Shown piece by piece: positions 8,899 to 17,668 of a stretch of DNA of 64,000 nucleotides (its first letter is position 1; each line of letters begins with the position of its first letter). Source of the DNA: Thermoproteus sp. (GTDB lineage Archaea; Thermoproteota; Thermoprotei; Thermoproteales; Thermoproteaceae); the NCBI GenBank assembly GCA_038893495.1, contig JAWARJ010000001.1, positions 434,001-498,000 of the forward strand, in the 5' to 3' direction. The notes under the pieces were generated by a model, which did no database searches, was not told where the DNA came from, and saw only the letters and a program-made list of their open reading frames with translations. Position numbers and translations under genes: made by a program.

Positions 8899-9342
8899 CT
8901 ATGGTCTAGACTCGATCGAGATCAAGAGGGGCTTCCACACCTCTTTCACCTCTAGGTCCCACCACGCCGCTATATCTCTCGCCAGCTTCTCGACGATATA
9001 TCCCGGAGCCTCGATGTGGCCCACACGGCCCTCGCCCATAAACGAGAGGCGGGAATACACAGGAGAGCTCTCCACCAACAACGCCTTGACCTCGCCCCTC
9101 CGGGCCACGCTGGAGATCTTGCCGAGACACCTAGTCGAAATCCTCTCGTCGTCTATCTCGAAAATCCTCACGTAGCCGCAAGACCACTCGAAAAGCGCGA
9201 CGAGCGCCGAGACTCCGGCGGCGGACCCCAAAACGGCATAGAGGGGCTCCGGCCCGCTCGATAGGAACGAGGCGAGAGCCGCCAGGATGCCTAGAGATGC
9301 GGCTATCGAGTAGTAGTCCAGAAACCTATATCGCTTCTCCAC
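8899..9342 (-). CDS. Hypothetical two-helix membrane protein
   Basis: This 147-residue protein has two adjacent hydrophobic segments (about 10-28 and 32-50) followed by a roughly 95-residue cytoplasmic domain of alternating beta strands (YVRIFEIDDERIS...GEVKALLV). The arrangement resembles small PH-like bacterial and archaeal membrane proteins, but no diagnostic motif was found. It is transcribed away from the zinc-ribbon gene. The function is unknown. Confidence 0.6.
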   Translation of the reverse strand: MEKRYRFLDYYSIAASLGILAALASFLSSGPEPLYAVLGSAAGVSALVALFEWSCGYVRIFEIDDERISTRCLGKISSVARRGEVKALLVESSPVYSRLSFMGEGRVGHIEAPGYIVEKLARDIAAWWDLEVKEVWKPLLISIESRP

Positions 9343-9466
9343 ATACGAGCCCCGCTAGGTCGTTATATTATTTACGCCATGTGCCCCACAGAGCCGAAAC
9401 CTCTAGTTCAAAATGCAAAAAATGCACTATGCGCCTCGCATATAAATGCCGACGTCGTGAAGGCCG

Positions 9467-9622
9467 ATGTACAGATGCTATATATGCGGGAGGAGCGACA
9501 CGGCGCTGTTGGAGGGATATGTGAAGGGAGTAGGCGCGGTCCTCCTATGTCCCGACTGTTGGCGCAAGCTGGCTGAAGAGAACAAACTGCTGTCGGGGGC
9601 AAGCGGCGGTTGCAACTGTTAA
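9467..9622 (+). CDS. 51-residue zinc-ribbon protein
   Basis: The frame from ATG 9467 to TAA 9622 encodes 51 residues with CYIC (Cys4, Cys7) and CPDC (Cys28, Cys31), a two-knuckle zinc ribbon, plus a C-terminal CNC. A CATATAAAT box at 9440-9448 lies about 26 bp upstream, so the gene looks leaderless and genuine despite its size. It sits 38 bp before the PaREP1-like gene. The function is unknown; nucleic-acid binding is typical for such ribbons. Confidence 0.7.
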   Translation: MYRCYICGRSDTALLEGYVKGVGAVLLCPDCWRKLAEENKLLSGASGGCNC

Positions 9623-9661
9623 GGCCGGTTAAAGGTTTTTAGGCAAGGCCCCTCAGCACAT

Positions 9662-10139
9662 GTGGACGTCGTCTTGACCAAGCCGTGGCGCGACTTGAAG
9701 TCATACGTGGAGTTGAGGAGGGCTGAGGCCGAAGTCGAGCTGAGGCTCGCCTTGGTCCTCGTTAAAGAGGGTTATCTTAGAAATGGGGCGGGGAAGCTCT
9801 TCCAAGCGTTTAAGTCCTATTTGGCCGCGCTGGCGGGGGGAGAGGAGGGAGGAGCTAAAGGGGAGGTGGAAAGACGTGGACAGAATAATCGCCTATATGC
9901 CCACGAGGGCTGTGAGGGAGGTGGCGGCGGCGCTGGGGCTCGAGAAGGAGGGCTACGTGGCCCTGGCCCTACACCAGTATCAATACAACGGCCCCGACCC
10001 GGAGGGGGTCACGTCTCTATATCCCAATAGGGAGGCCGCCCTGAGGGACTTCTGCTGGCTGGCCCGGAGGATGTCGGAATTGCTCAAGTTAGAGGGGGCG
10101 GCGCCCATCGTGGAGGTGTGCGGCTCCTACGGGTTGTAG
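9662..10139 (+). pseudogene. PaREP1-family gene with a frameshift at a G6 run
   Basis: The first frame (GTG 9662) encodes KPWRDLKSYVELRRAEAEVE... as far as LAALAG. The family sequence then continues one frame over (WKDVDRIIAYMPTRAVREVA, later ALHQYQYNGPDPEG) to a TAG at 10139. Both parts match the PaREP1 (Pyrobaculum repeat family 1) helical proteins in order. The switch falls at the six-G run 9835-9840; removing one G restores a protein of about 158 residues. It is therefore a recent pseudogene, a sequencing error or a programmed shift. A GTTAAAGGTTTTTA box 26 bp upstream suggests it is still transcribed. The role of the family is unknown. Confidence 0.8.
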
Positions 10140-11188
10140 GGCACCGCGCCGAGGCCCGGCAGGCCCGATATGTAAATTCCGGCGGCCAGTAGCGCCAAGA
10201 GCAGAGCCACGCCGACGTAATCGACTGCGGTCATCTTCATCTCGCGGTAGTACGTCCTGCGCCGGCTGGCCCTAAAGCCCCTTATCTCAGCCGCTATGGC
10301 TATCTGCACTGCGTCCTTTATGGTGAGTATCACTATAGTCAGCAACGCCAACAGGACGTATTTTATGCTGTCGCCTAACGCCATTAACGCCGCTATGGGG
10401 TTCCTAGTCCTCGGCCTGAAGTCGACGCCTCTGGCCTTCAAGGCGTTAAGGGTAGTCATGGAGGCCTCGAGGACCTTGGGCACCGACGAGACCGCAAGGA
10501 GCAAGGCGAATCCGAGCTCTATGGGGAGCCCCGATTTCTCTAGAGAGGTCAATATGTCGGAGGGCTGTGTGGTAAATACGAGCAGTAGCCCCGACGCGAT
10601 TGCCGCCACAGACCTAAAAGTTATCTGTAGGCCGTAGATAAAGCCTTCCCAAGTCAGCCCTACTGGGTTCTTGACGTAGCCGAGATAGGGCACGTAGGCG
10701 GTGCCGTTGGCGGTGGTGATGCCCAAAGAGGAGAGGGCCGGAGGGAAGGCATATATGAAGTGGACCTCGCCGAAGTCGTAGACCAAATAGCTATAGGGCG
10801 CGATCATGCTTTGGACCCACGCCGTGCCTATAAACGAGGCCAAGACCAAGGGGACCACTATCTTCATCTTCTCGCGCACATTCGCCGTGAAGGCGTAAAG
10901 CGCCATCACGGCCGCGAACAGTATGGCCGATATCCACCAGACAGTCATCGCCGCGACGGTCGTGACGACTATCGAGAGCAGTATCTTGACCCTGGGGTCC
11001 AGCCTGTATAGGAAGGACTTGCCCCCCGCGTATCTGAAAAGCGACATGTAGCCCCTAAAGCCTATGAGCTTGAAAATTAGATAGATTACCAGAGCGGGCC
11101 CCCAGAGGAGGTACACTATCGCTATGGCCCAATTGACCGCAGGGTTGTACAATATAGAGCCCAGATCCATCGACATGTAATCCGCCAT
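10127..11188 (-). CDS. ecfT: ECF transporter transmembrane subunit EcfT
   Basis: This 353-residue membrane protein is the energy-coupling scaffold of an ECF importer. It has the two coupling motifs of the family, an ALKARGVDF helix near residue 240 and AAEIRGFRAS near 305, which contact the ATPases. A loop of about 50 residues in the middle (YSYLVYDFGEVHF...) is longer than usual. A TATA-like TTTAAAT lies directly upstream of the first ATG, so translation may instead begin at the internal ATG near 11170. The ATPase and S-component genes lie beyond a PEBP gene on the opposite strand. Confidence 0.85.
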   Translation of the reverse strand: MADYMSMDLGSILYNPAVNWAIAIVYLLWGPALVIYLIFKLIGFRGYMSLFRYAGGKSFLYRLDPRVKILLSIVVTTVAAMTVWWISAILFAAVMALYAFTANVREKMKIVVPLVLASFIGTAWVQSMIAPYSYLVYDFGEVHFIYAFPPALSSLGITTANGTAYVPYLGYVKNPVGLTWEGFIYGLQITFRSVAAIASGLLLVFTTQPSDILTSLEKSGLPIELGFALLLAVSSVPKVLEASMTTLNALKARGVDFRPRTRNPIAALMALGDSIKYVLLALLTIVILTIKDAVQIAIAAEIRGFRASRRRTYYREMKMTAVDYVGVALLLALLAAGIYISGLPGLGAVPYNP

Positions 11189-11213
11189 TTATTTAAATCA
11201 GTTTGATATTCCC

Positions 11214-11780
11214 ATGAGGCGCGTAGCCGTAATAATTTCGATCGTAGTGGTGGTAGCCGTTGTGGTGTTGTTGGCGCTCTACTATTCAGGCGGCCGCACG
11301 CCGGCGGCTGTACAGAGCGGCGCGAAGATATACGTAGCGTCGCCCGCCTTCGCCAACGGCTCGACCATCCCGGCCCAGTACACTTGCGACGGGCCCGACG
11401 TATCGCCACAACTCGAATGGAGTGGAGTGCCTAAAGGGGCCAAGTCGCTCCTAGTTGTGATGGTAGACCCAGACGCGCCGGGCGGCCAGTTCATCCACTG
11501 GGTCCTATACAACGTGCCTCCCAACGCCACGGGCCTTCCACAGGACGTGCCGAAGGCCCCGTCGACGCCATACGGGCTACAGGCCGTAAACGACTTCGGC
11601 CGGATCGGCTATGGGGGTCCCTGCCCCCCGCCGGGCCCGCCCCATAGGTACATAATAGCCGTTTACGCCCTAGACACGACGTTGAGCCTTCCCCCCGGCG
11701 CGCCCGCCCGGCAGGTGCTCGACGCCGCGGAGCCCCACATAATTGCGTCCGGCTATATCGTTGGTCTCTACGGGCGCTAG
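11214..11780 (+). CDS. PEBP-family (YbhB/YbcL-like) protein, membrane-anchored
   Basis: This 188-residue protein has an N-terminal hydrophobic signal anchor (residues 4-24), then the phosphatidylethanolamine-binding-protein fold. The marks are LLVVMVDPDAP and FIHWVLYNVP, the anion-site Asp and His, and GYGGPCPPPGPPHRY. It probably acts on the outer membrane face, binding a phospho-ligand or peptide. The gene lies between ecfT and the ECF ATPase gene but in the opposite direction. Its stop overlaps the end of the ATPase gene by 4 bp. Confidence 0.9.
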   Translation: MRRVAVIISIVVVVAVVVLLALYYSGGRTPAAVQSGAKIYVASPAFANGSTIPAQYTCDGPDVSPQLEWSGVPKGAKSLLVVMVDPDAPGGQFIHWVLYNVPPNATGLPQDVPKAPSTPYGLQAVNDFGRIGYGGPCPPPGPPHRYIIAVYALDTTLSLPPGAPARQVLDAAEPHIIASGYIVGLYGR

Positions 11781-13429
11781 AGGCGTACTCTCACCCGCTT
11801 GGCGCTGGCCGCCAGCTTGCCGAAGCTCTTGGCCACATAGTAGACTTGCGGCGGGTCTACGCCCCACTCCCTATGCCTTTCCGCCTCGGCGAAGACCTCC
11901 TCGGGCGTGCCCTTGAAGGCTATCCTCCCGTCGTACATGACGTAGACCAGCTGGCTGTAGTCGCCCACCTGCCTCATGTCGTGGCTCACGAGGACTATAG
12001 TCATATCGCGTTCCCGCCTCAAATCCATTAGGTACTTCATAGTCGTCTCCGCGGTCTCCCTATCGAGCCCCCTCGTGGGCTCATCCAAAATTAAGACCTT
12101 GGGCGAGGCGGCGAGGACCGCGGCCAGGCTGACTAGACGCCTCTGGCCCACAGAGAGCTTGTGGGGACTTCTATCCAGGAGCTTCTCTATGCCGAGGTCC
12201 TTCGCCACCTGTTGCGCCAATCTGCCCAACACCCTCCCCCTAATTCCCGCAAGCCTCAGAGTCATCTCTATCTCGGCCTTAACCGTGGTATTCATCAACA
12301 TCTGGTCGGGGTCTTGAAAGGCGTAGCCCACCAGCTTCACCCGCTCGGAGCCCGAGAGCTCCGCCGGGCTCTTGCCGGCTATCCTCACGGAGCCCTCGGT
12401 GGGCTTGTATATGCCCGCCAGGAGGTACATAAGGGTCGACTTGCCGGACCCATTGGGACCCACGATGCTCACCACGGCGCCTCTGGGCACTTCCAAGTCG
12501 ACTCCCTTCAGAGTGGGCGACTCGTTGCCCGGATACTTGAAGACGACGCCGCGCGCCTCGACTATGGCCTCGCCCGACAGAGGCTCCCGCTCCTCCAACA
12601 CCTCCAACTTCACGTCCCTATCGACCTCAAGAAACTCCTCTACTGTTATGGGCGCAACTACGTCCTCCGGCTTGACGGCCTTATGTAGATAGGCCACCTG
12701 CGGCTCCTCAACGCCGAATTTGCTCAGCCCTTTGGCCACAGCCCTATGCGGCTCCTCGTCCAGCGCCACGACGCCGTTGTCGAGAGCTATCACCCTATCG
12801 GCCATGGGGAGCACCTTCTCCACCTTATGTTCGGCCACAATGATGGTCATGCCCTCCTCGTTGAGCCTCCCCAACAGCTCGAACACCTCCTTAGTGCCCA
12901 CGGCGTCCAACATGGAGGTCGGCTCGTCTAAAATCAACACCTTGGGCCTCAAGGCCAATATGGCGGCTATCGCCAGCCTCTGCTTCTCGCCCCCACTCAG
13001 GAGGAAAGTCGGATGCGTCCTCTTCCTCCAGAGACCGACGAGCTCCAACGCCTCCCGCACCCTCTCTCTAATCTCGTCGGGCGGGATCGCCCTATTCTCG
13101 AGGCCGAAGGCCACGTCGTCCTCGACGACCAACGCGAAGATCTGGCTCTCGGGGACCTGGTAGACCGTGCCCACCTCTAGGGCCGTCTTGTAGACGGGCG
13201 AGGTCCGCGGGTCTTTGCCCAACACCGACACCTTCCCTCTGACCTCCGCCTTGACGATATTGGGTATCACCCCATTTATGGTGTTTATGAGCGTCGACTT
13301 GCCCGACCCCGTCCTGCCCACCAGCAACACGAACTCGCCCTCCTCTATGGAGAGCGTGACTTCCCTCAAGGCGAGCCTATAGGGCTCTACATACCTAACA
13401 AAAACATTATTGAGTTCGATTATCCGCAT
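11777..13429 (-). CDS. ecfA: ECF transporter ATPase, two fused nucleotide-binding domains (EcfA)
   Basis: This 550-residue protein holds two ABC ATPase domains. The first has Walker A GRTGSGKST, signature LSGGEKQR and Walker B VLILDEPTS. The second has GPNGSGKST, a divergent signature LSVGQRRL and VLILDEPTRG. ECF importers usually need two ATPases, and here one chain supplies both. The gene begins 7 bp after the S-component gene, so the two are an operon; EcfT is nearby. Substrates of such systems are vitamins or metal ions. Confidence 0.92.
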   Translation of the reverse strand: MRIIELNNVFVRYVEPYRLALREVTLSIEEGEFVLLVGRTGSGKSTLINTINGVIPNIVKAEVRGKVSVLGKDPRTSPVYKTALEVGTVYQVPESQIFALVVEDDVAFGLENRAIPPDEIRERVREALELVGLWRKRTHPTFLLSGGEKQRLAIAAILALRPKVLILDEPTSMLDAVGTKEVFELLGRLNEEGMTIIVAEHKVEKVLPMADRVIALDNGVVALDEEPHRAVAKGLSKFGVEEPQVAYLHKAVKPEDVVAPITVEEFLEVDRDVKLEVLEEREPLSGEAIVEARGVVFKYPGNESPTLKGVDLEVPRGAVVSIVGPNGSGKSTLMYLLAGIYKPTEGSVRIAGKSPAELSGSERVKLVGYAFQDPDQMLMNTTVKAEIEMTLRLAGIRGRVLGRLAQQVAKDLGIEKLLDRSPHKLSVGQRRLVSLAAVLAASPKVLILDEPTRGLDRETAETTMKYLMDLRRERDMTIVLVSHDMRQVGDYSQLVYVMYDGRIAFKGTPEEVFAEAERHREWGVDPPQVYYVAKSFGKLAASAKRVRVRL

Positions 13430-13436
13430 TAAGAGC

Positions 13437-14243
13437 TTAGGTGGCTACCCTTTTAATGTAATAAACTAAGGGGGCCAACACGACGCCCATGACTATGCCC
13501 GCGCCGAGAGCCGCGGCGCTTGTGACGGCCCAGAACTGGACCGTAGTTACGTAGCCAGTCACGAAGGTGCCCCAGAAGCCCCTCCACCAGAAGGGATAGG
13601 CGAGGCTGATCCAAGCGCCCGAGAGCGCCCCGTCGACGTATATAATCCAAGACCTCTTGGGCGGCCCCGCCTCCTCGCCCGCCGCCTCGGCCTCCCCGCC
13701 GTCTGTAAGCACGACCTTTGGGGGCCTCAAATACGGCGTGAAGATGGCCTCGCCCCTATAGATAAGCCAGAGGTCCAACAGGGCGCCGTAGGCCGTCATT
13801 TCGTATATAAACCAGAAGGGCTCCCCGCCGAAGCCGTAGTGGACTATGTCCGATAGGAGCGTGTAGATGAACATAGTCAGCCCCGCCACTCCCGGCCTCC
13901 CCGAGAGGGCTGCGACGAGCTGGAGCAGAAAGATCTCGCCTATCAGCGGGTAGTAGAAGTAGGTGGTGATCGAGCCTATTTTGGGTATCAGGGGGCTAAT
14001 GAAGAAGTTGTAGACTATCAGGAGGGCGGCCATAAGCGCCACGTAGACGAAGTCGATAGTCCTAAAACGGCCGAAGGCGCGTCCCTCCCTAGGCCTCCAG
14101 GCCCAAGCCAAAAGGCCGAAGTACAACAAGACGAAGATAAGCACGACTGGCCACGGAATTATGGTGTGGGTATTGAAATAGACGCCGTTCCACACGGGCT
14201 GCGGCTTCGTGGTCGTCGTGGTCGCAAACATTATTGAGCTCAT
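13437..14243 (-). CDS. Probable substrate-specificity (S) component of the ECF transporter
   Basis: This 268-residue membrane protein has about six hydrophobic segments and heads the ECF operon. The region FRTIDFVYVALMAALLIVYN resembles the first helix of S components, which carries small residues for contact with EcfT. The following helices include TTYFYYPLIGEI and LTMFIYTLLSDIVHYG. A charged loop of about 30 residues interrupts the bundle. Which vitamin or metal it binds cannot be read, and no riboswitch was recognised upstream. A TTTTTAAAG box on the minus strand about 25 bp upstream makes the gene leaderless. Confidence 0.65.
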   Translation of the reverse strand: MSSIMFATTTTTKPQPVWNGVYFNTHTIIPWPVVLIFVLLYFGLLAWAWRPREGRAFGRFRTIDFVYVALMAALLIVYNFFISPLIPKIGSITTYFYYPLIGEIFLLQLVAALSGRPGVAGLTMFIYTLLSDIVHYGFGGEPFWFIYEMTAYGALLDLWLIYRGEAIFTPYLRPPKVVLTDGGEAEAAGEEAGPPKRSWIIYVDGALSGAWISLAYPFWWRGFWGTFVTGYVTTVQFWAVTSAAALGAGIVMGVVLAPLVYYIKRVAT

Positions 14244-14457
14244 ATGTATAGCTTTGTACGCCCTTTAAAAATTTCGGTTTACGAGGACTTAGGTATTCTA
14301 TATATATTCTATTTATTTGATTCTATTATCTATCGGCAAATCGCGCCGATGCCTCAAGGCGTTGCCGGCCTCATACTCGGCCATACTGCGAGGCCCTTCC
14401 GATCTGGACAGACCCCTCCCATTTTTGGGATACGGGCCGGCGGCTAGAAAGGTAGAG

Positions 14458-15567
14458 CTATTTACGTTTAGGTATGTAGATACAAGCTGGGTCTTCGGCT
14501 AGGGGGTCCTTGAAGGCCGCGAAGGCCCTCGCCCTAGAGCCGCCGCATATATCTTTAAACTCGCAGATCCCGCACCTCCCGCCGAACTCTCCCCTCCTCA
14601 TCTTCAACAGGAGGGGATGTTCCCTATATATGCGGACTATGGACTCCTTCCTCACGTTGCCGAGAGGATACGGCAAGAAGCCGCTGGGGTAGACAGTGCC
14701 GTCGTACGCCACGAAGATTATGCCGTATCCATCGCGTGTGGGGACGACAGAGGGGTCCAAGGGCCTTTGTGGCTCCCCCATAAGCTCCTTCAGCCTTGCC
14801 ACCAGCCTGTCGTAGGCCGGAGAGCTGTAGGACAGCCCCTGGGCCCTCTGCCTCTTGGCCCTCCTGTAGAAGGGAGCCTCCACGGTCCTTATCTGCACGC
14901 CGTACCGCGAGGCGTCCACTAGGAACTGCACGGCGTCTTCATACTCCTGCGGCGATATGTCGAGACTCCTCACGGCGCGCCCGGTCTCGATGAGGAAGAA
15001 GACCTCCCAGACCCTCACCCCCAAGTCGTATATCAGCTTGAATACGTCGGGTAGCTGGGGGAAAGACTTACGCCAGACCACAGTGTTCACTTGGACCTTT
15101 ATGCCGGCGCCCATCAGCGCCTTTATGGCCTCAATCGTGGAGTCGAACACGCCTGGGACCTCTCTGAGCTCCTCGTGGACCTCCTTCAGCCCGTCCAGGC
15201 TTATAGACGCGCTTTTTATCCTCCCCCTGAGCTCCGGCAGGGCCTCGAAGAGGTTTTTAGACACGGCGGGCGCCAGAGACGCGGGGACCCCAAGCTCCTT
15301 GGCGTAGTCTAGAAGCTCCATGAGGTCGAGCCGCATTAGGGGATCGCCGCCGGTCACTATAAGCTCCGGCGGAGGCTCGCCGAACTCGGCCACTTGCTCC
15401 AAAAACGCCTTGGCCTCCCACGTGGAGAGCTCGCCGGGGAGAGGCTTCAAGATAGCGTCTGCCCTACAGTGTCTGCAGGCCAGGGGACAGGCCCTGGTGG
15501 TCTCCCAAAAGACTAAAAGCGGCCTCCTGTCGAACTCGGCCGCCAGCCTCCTCGGGTCCATAGACAT
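14458..15567 (-). CDS. Radical SAM/SPASM protein (heme-pathway AhbC/AhbD/NirJ-like group)
   Basis: Read from the ATG at 15567 the protein has 369 residues. Cys27, Cys31 and Cys34 (ACPLACRHC) bind the SAM 4Fe-4S cluster, and TGGDPLMR follows at the usual distance. A SPASM-like C-terminus (RCGICEFKDICGG, then a last Cys before IYIPKRK) offers ligands for an auxiliary cluster. The overall pattern is that of the alternative heme-synthesis and peptide-modifying enzymes; the exact reaction is not determined. An upstream GTG at 15591 is possible but lies between the TATA box and the expected transcript start. The promoter region is shared with the divergent ABC gene. Confidence 0.8.
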   Translation of the reverse strand: MSMDPRRLAAEFDRRPLLVFWETTRACPLACRHCRADAILKPLPGELSTWEAKAFLEQVAEFGEPPPELIVTGGDPLMRLDLMELLDYAKELGVPASLAPAVSKNLFEALPELRGRIKSASISLDGLKEVHEELREVPGVFDSTIEAIKALMGAGIKVQVNTVVWRKSFPQLPDVFKLIYDLGVRVWEVFFLIETGRAVRSLDISPQEYEDAVQFLVDASRYGVQIRTVEAPFYRRAKRQRAQGLSYSSPAYDRLVARLKELMGEPQRPLDPSVVPTRDGYGIIFVAYDGTVYPSGFLPYPLGNVRKESIVRIYREHPLLLKMRRGEFGGRCGICEFKDICGGSRARAFAAFKDPLAEDPACIYIPKRK

Positions 15568-15603
15568 ATCGAGTAGAGTTAAAAAATACACGACGCCTTT
15601 AAG

Positions 15604-15613
15604 TATATAAAGA
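15604..15613. promoter_or_regulatory. Bidirectional TATA element
   Basis: TATATAAAG is centred 24 bp before the ATG at 15631 on the plus strand. On the minus strand it gives a start about 15 nt before the ATG of the radical SAM gene. Confidence 0.45.
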
Positions 15614-15630
15614 GCTGATATATCGAACTC

Positions 15631-16503
15631 ATGGACGCCGTCTTTTTCGACTCCGTCGTCAAGACCTTCGGCAGAGTCGTGGCGGTGGACGGAGTCACCC
15701 TCTCGGTGCCCGAAGGGGCCGCCGTGGCTCTAGTGGGCCCCAACGGCGCGGGGAAGACGACCCTCTTGAAGCTGGCCGCCGGCGTCTTGGCGCCCGACAG
15801 AGGCGAGGTCTACATATACGGGACGCCCGCGAGGAGGCCTCAGTCCAAAAGGCGCGTGGGCCTCACCACCCCCATGGACAGAGGCATCTACTGGAGGCTC
15901 AACGCCGTAGACAACCTCCTCTTCTTCGGGGCGCTCTACGGCCTCTCCCTATCGGAGGCCAAGAGGAGGGCCTTGGAGCTACTGGACGAGCTGGGGCTTA
16001 GAGACAGGGCCTACGACCTAGTGGCCGGCTACAGCACCGGCATGATGAGGAGGCTCGAGCTGGCCCGGGCGTTGATACACGACCCCGACGTCCTCCTCCT
16101 CGACGAGCCCACCAGCGGCATGGACGTAGACGCCAAGAGGGCCGTCTTGGAGTACCTAAAGAGGCTCAAAGGCGAGAAGACGTTGATAGTGGCTTCGCAC
16201 GACCCCCAAGAGATCGCCCTGGCAGACTCCGTGGTCTACATAAACAAGAGGGTCCTGGCCGAGGCGCCCAGCCTCAAGGTCGTAAAGCTGTTGGTGAGGG
16301 GAGAGCCGCCTAGAGACGGCGCAGTCGTGGAGAAAATAGGCGATGACGAATATGTAGTCACGCTCGACGTGAGGCAGTTGGGCGAATACGTCGCGAGACT
16401 CAACGGCGCGAAGATTGTGGACGTCGAGGTGGAGGTTGCTGTAGCCGAGAGGAACGCGCGCAGGGCCGAGAGAGTCGCCAGGAGGGACCATGGGCCTCTT
16501 TGA
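15631..16503 (+). CDS. ABC-2 type exporter, ATP-binding subunit
   Basis: This 290-residue ATPase has Walker A GPNGAGKTT, a Q-loop region LTTPMDRGIYWRL without a clear Gln, signature YSTGMMRRLE and Walker B VLLLDEPTSGMD with the H-loop ASHD. It belongs to the DrrA/CcmA-like group that pairs with ABC-2 permeases to export drugs, lipids or polysaccharides. The permease gene overlaps its end by 14 bp. The start is leaderless. Confidence 0.9.
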   Translation: MDAVFFDSVVKTFGRVVAVDGVTLSVPEGAAVALVGPNGAGKTTLLKLAAGVLAPDRGEVYIYGTPARRPQSKRRVGLTTPMDRGIYWRLNAVDNLLFFGALYGLSLSEAKRRALELLDELGLRDRAYDLVAGYSTGMMRRLELARALIHDPDVLLLDEPTSGMDVDAKRAVLEYLKRLKGEKTLIVASHDPQEIALADSVVYINKRVLAEAPSLKVVKLLVRGEPPRDGAVVEKIGDDEYVVTLDVRQLGEYVARLNGAKIVDVEVEVAVAERNARRAERVARRDHGPL

Positions 16504-17287
16504 CAGGATATACGTATTTCTGGCAATTAGAGGCTTCAAGATGTGGGCCAGCTACAGGACCCAAGTGGCGCTCACAGCGGTGAACTGGGTCCTCCCAGTC
16601 TTCATATATTTCTTCATAGGGCTCACCCTAGGGCGGGGCTCCCTAGAGGCCGTCTCGAACTACACCGTGTTTATGGTCGTGGGGACGGCCTTCCAGGGCT
16701 ACTTCTCGGCCTCTGTGGTCACCCTCGCGGGCAGAATAAGAAACGAGGAGCTCATAGGGACTTTGGAGTACCTAATGGCCTCGCCGGTCGGCCCCACCGC
16801 CTTGATGCTTTACAACACCATATGGGGCCTCGCGATAAACTCCATAAGCGCCGCCTCGGTGCTGTTGATAGGGCTGGGCCTCGGCGTCAAGTACGCAGTA
16901 GACGTCCTCTCTACGTCGGCCCTACTCGCCCTATACCTCCTCTCCATAGTGGGCCTCAACCTAATCGCGGGGGCCGTGGTGTTGGTGGTAAAACAGGGGA
17001 ACCCCGTGGCCCTATTCACGTCAGTCGCCTCGAACCTATTGGGCGGCGTCGTGTTTCCAGTCTCCGTATTGCCGCAGTGGCTCAAATACGTCAGCTACGG
17101 CCTCTCCTTGACCTGGGCCCTAGACGGGCTCAGAGCCTCCATGCTGGAGGGGGCAGGGCTCGCCGCAGTGTGGCCGTACCTATGGCGCCTAGCCGCCACG
17201 TCGGCGGCCTACATGGCCCTAGGCGTCTTGTTGACGCAATACGCCTTCGAGAAGATATTGAGGGAGGGGTCCGTCCATATGTATTAG
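16490..17287 (+). CDS. ABC-2 type exporter, permease subunit
   Basis: This 265-residue protein has six hydrophobic segments and the ABC-2 family motif RNEELIGTLEYLMASPVGPTAL in its third segment region. It forms the membrane channel with the preceding ATPase, with which it is translationally coupled. Its last codons lie inside the first copy of a 23-bp direct repeat that also carries the stop of the convergent gene. Confidence 0.88.
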   Translation: MGLFDRIYVFLAIRGFKMWASYRTQVALTAVNWVLPVFIYFFIGLTLGRGSLEAVSNYTVFMVVGTAFQGYFSASVVTLAGRIRNEELIGTLEYLMASPVGPTALMLYNTIWGLAINSISAASVLLIGLGLGVKYAVDVLSTSALLALYLLSIVGLNLIAGAVVLVVKQGNPVALFTSVASNLLGGVVFPVSVLPQWLKYVSYGLSLTWALDGLRASMLEGAGLAAVWPYLWRLAATSAAYMALGVLLTQYAFEKILREGSVHMY

Positions 17288-17357
17288 GCGGCTGAGGGGC
17301 CTCTCGCCGAGCCTCTCCGCCAGCCTCCTCAGCCGGTCCGTCCATATGTATTAGGCG
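17268..17357. repeat. 23-bp perfect direct repeat, 67-bp period, separating two convergent gene ends
   Basis: The 23-bp sequence 17268-17290 recurs perfectly at 17335-17357. Each copy contains TATTAG, which supplies the plus-strand stop (TAG 17285-17287) in copy one and the minus-strand stop (TTA 17351-17353) in copy two. The spacer begins and ends with the inverted repeat GGCTGAGG / CCTCAGCC (17290-17297, 17327-17334), so it can form a hairpin. The simplest history is that two overlapping convergent genes were pushed apart by insertion or slippage duplication of 67 bp. Confidence 0.85.
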
Positions 17358-17668
17358 ACGGCGGCCGCCAGCAATACGAGCGAGGCCAGCTCGAAGGCCT
17401 CGAAGGCCGCATAGGCCTTGCCGTATTTGGAGTATCGGGACAGATAGCCCCTGAAGTAGAGGGGGACGCCGACTAGATGGACGGCCGCCAGAAATACGAC
17501 CAGGGCGACGTAGGCGCCGAGAGTTAAAGCCCACAGGTAAAACACGGCCTCATATATCGCGACGGCCCTCGCGGCGAGGCCCCCCGGGTACCTGCCCCTA
17601 GGGGAGTTGACCGCAGTCCATAAGTGCTTATAGAACATCGGGACGAACGGCAACAAATCAAGCAGCAT
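17351..17668 (-). CDS. Hypothetical membrane protein (105 aa)
   Basis: This small protein has two or three hydrophobic segments (roughly 48-70 and 90-105, with a weaker one near the N-terminus). Its ATG overlaps the end of the hemerythrin-like gene by 11 bp, so it is probably translated from the same mRNA. No family is recognised. A membrane partner for the hemerythrin protein is possible. Confidence 0.6.
   Translation of the reverse strand: MLLDLLPFVPMFYKHLWTAVNSPRGRYPGGLAARAVAIYEAVFYLWALTLGAYVALVVFLAAVHLVGVPLYFRGYLSRYSKYGKAYAAFEAFELASLVLLAAAVA

Noticed and set aside
14244-14457. Riboswitch upstream of the ECF S-component gene
   Set aside because: The gene appears leaderless, with a TATA box about 25 bp before the ATG. 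Only a weak GGCCTC/GAGGCC hairpin was seen further upstream.
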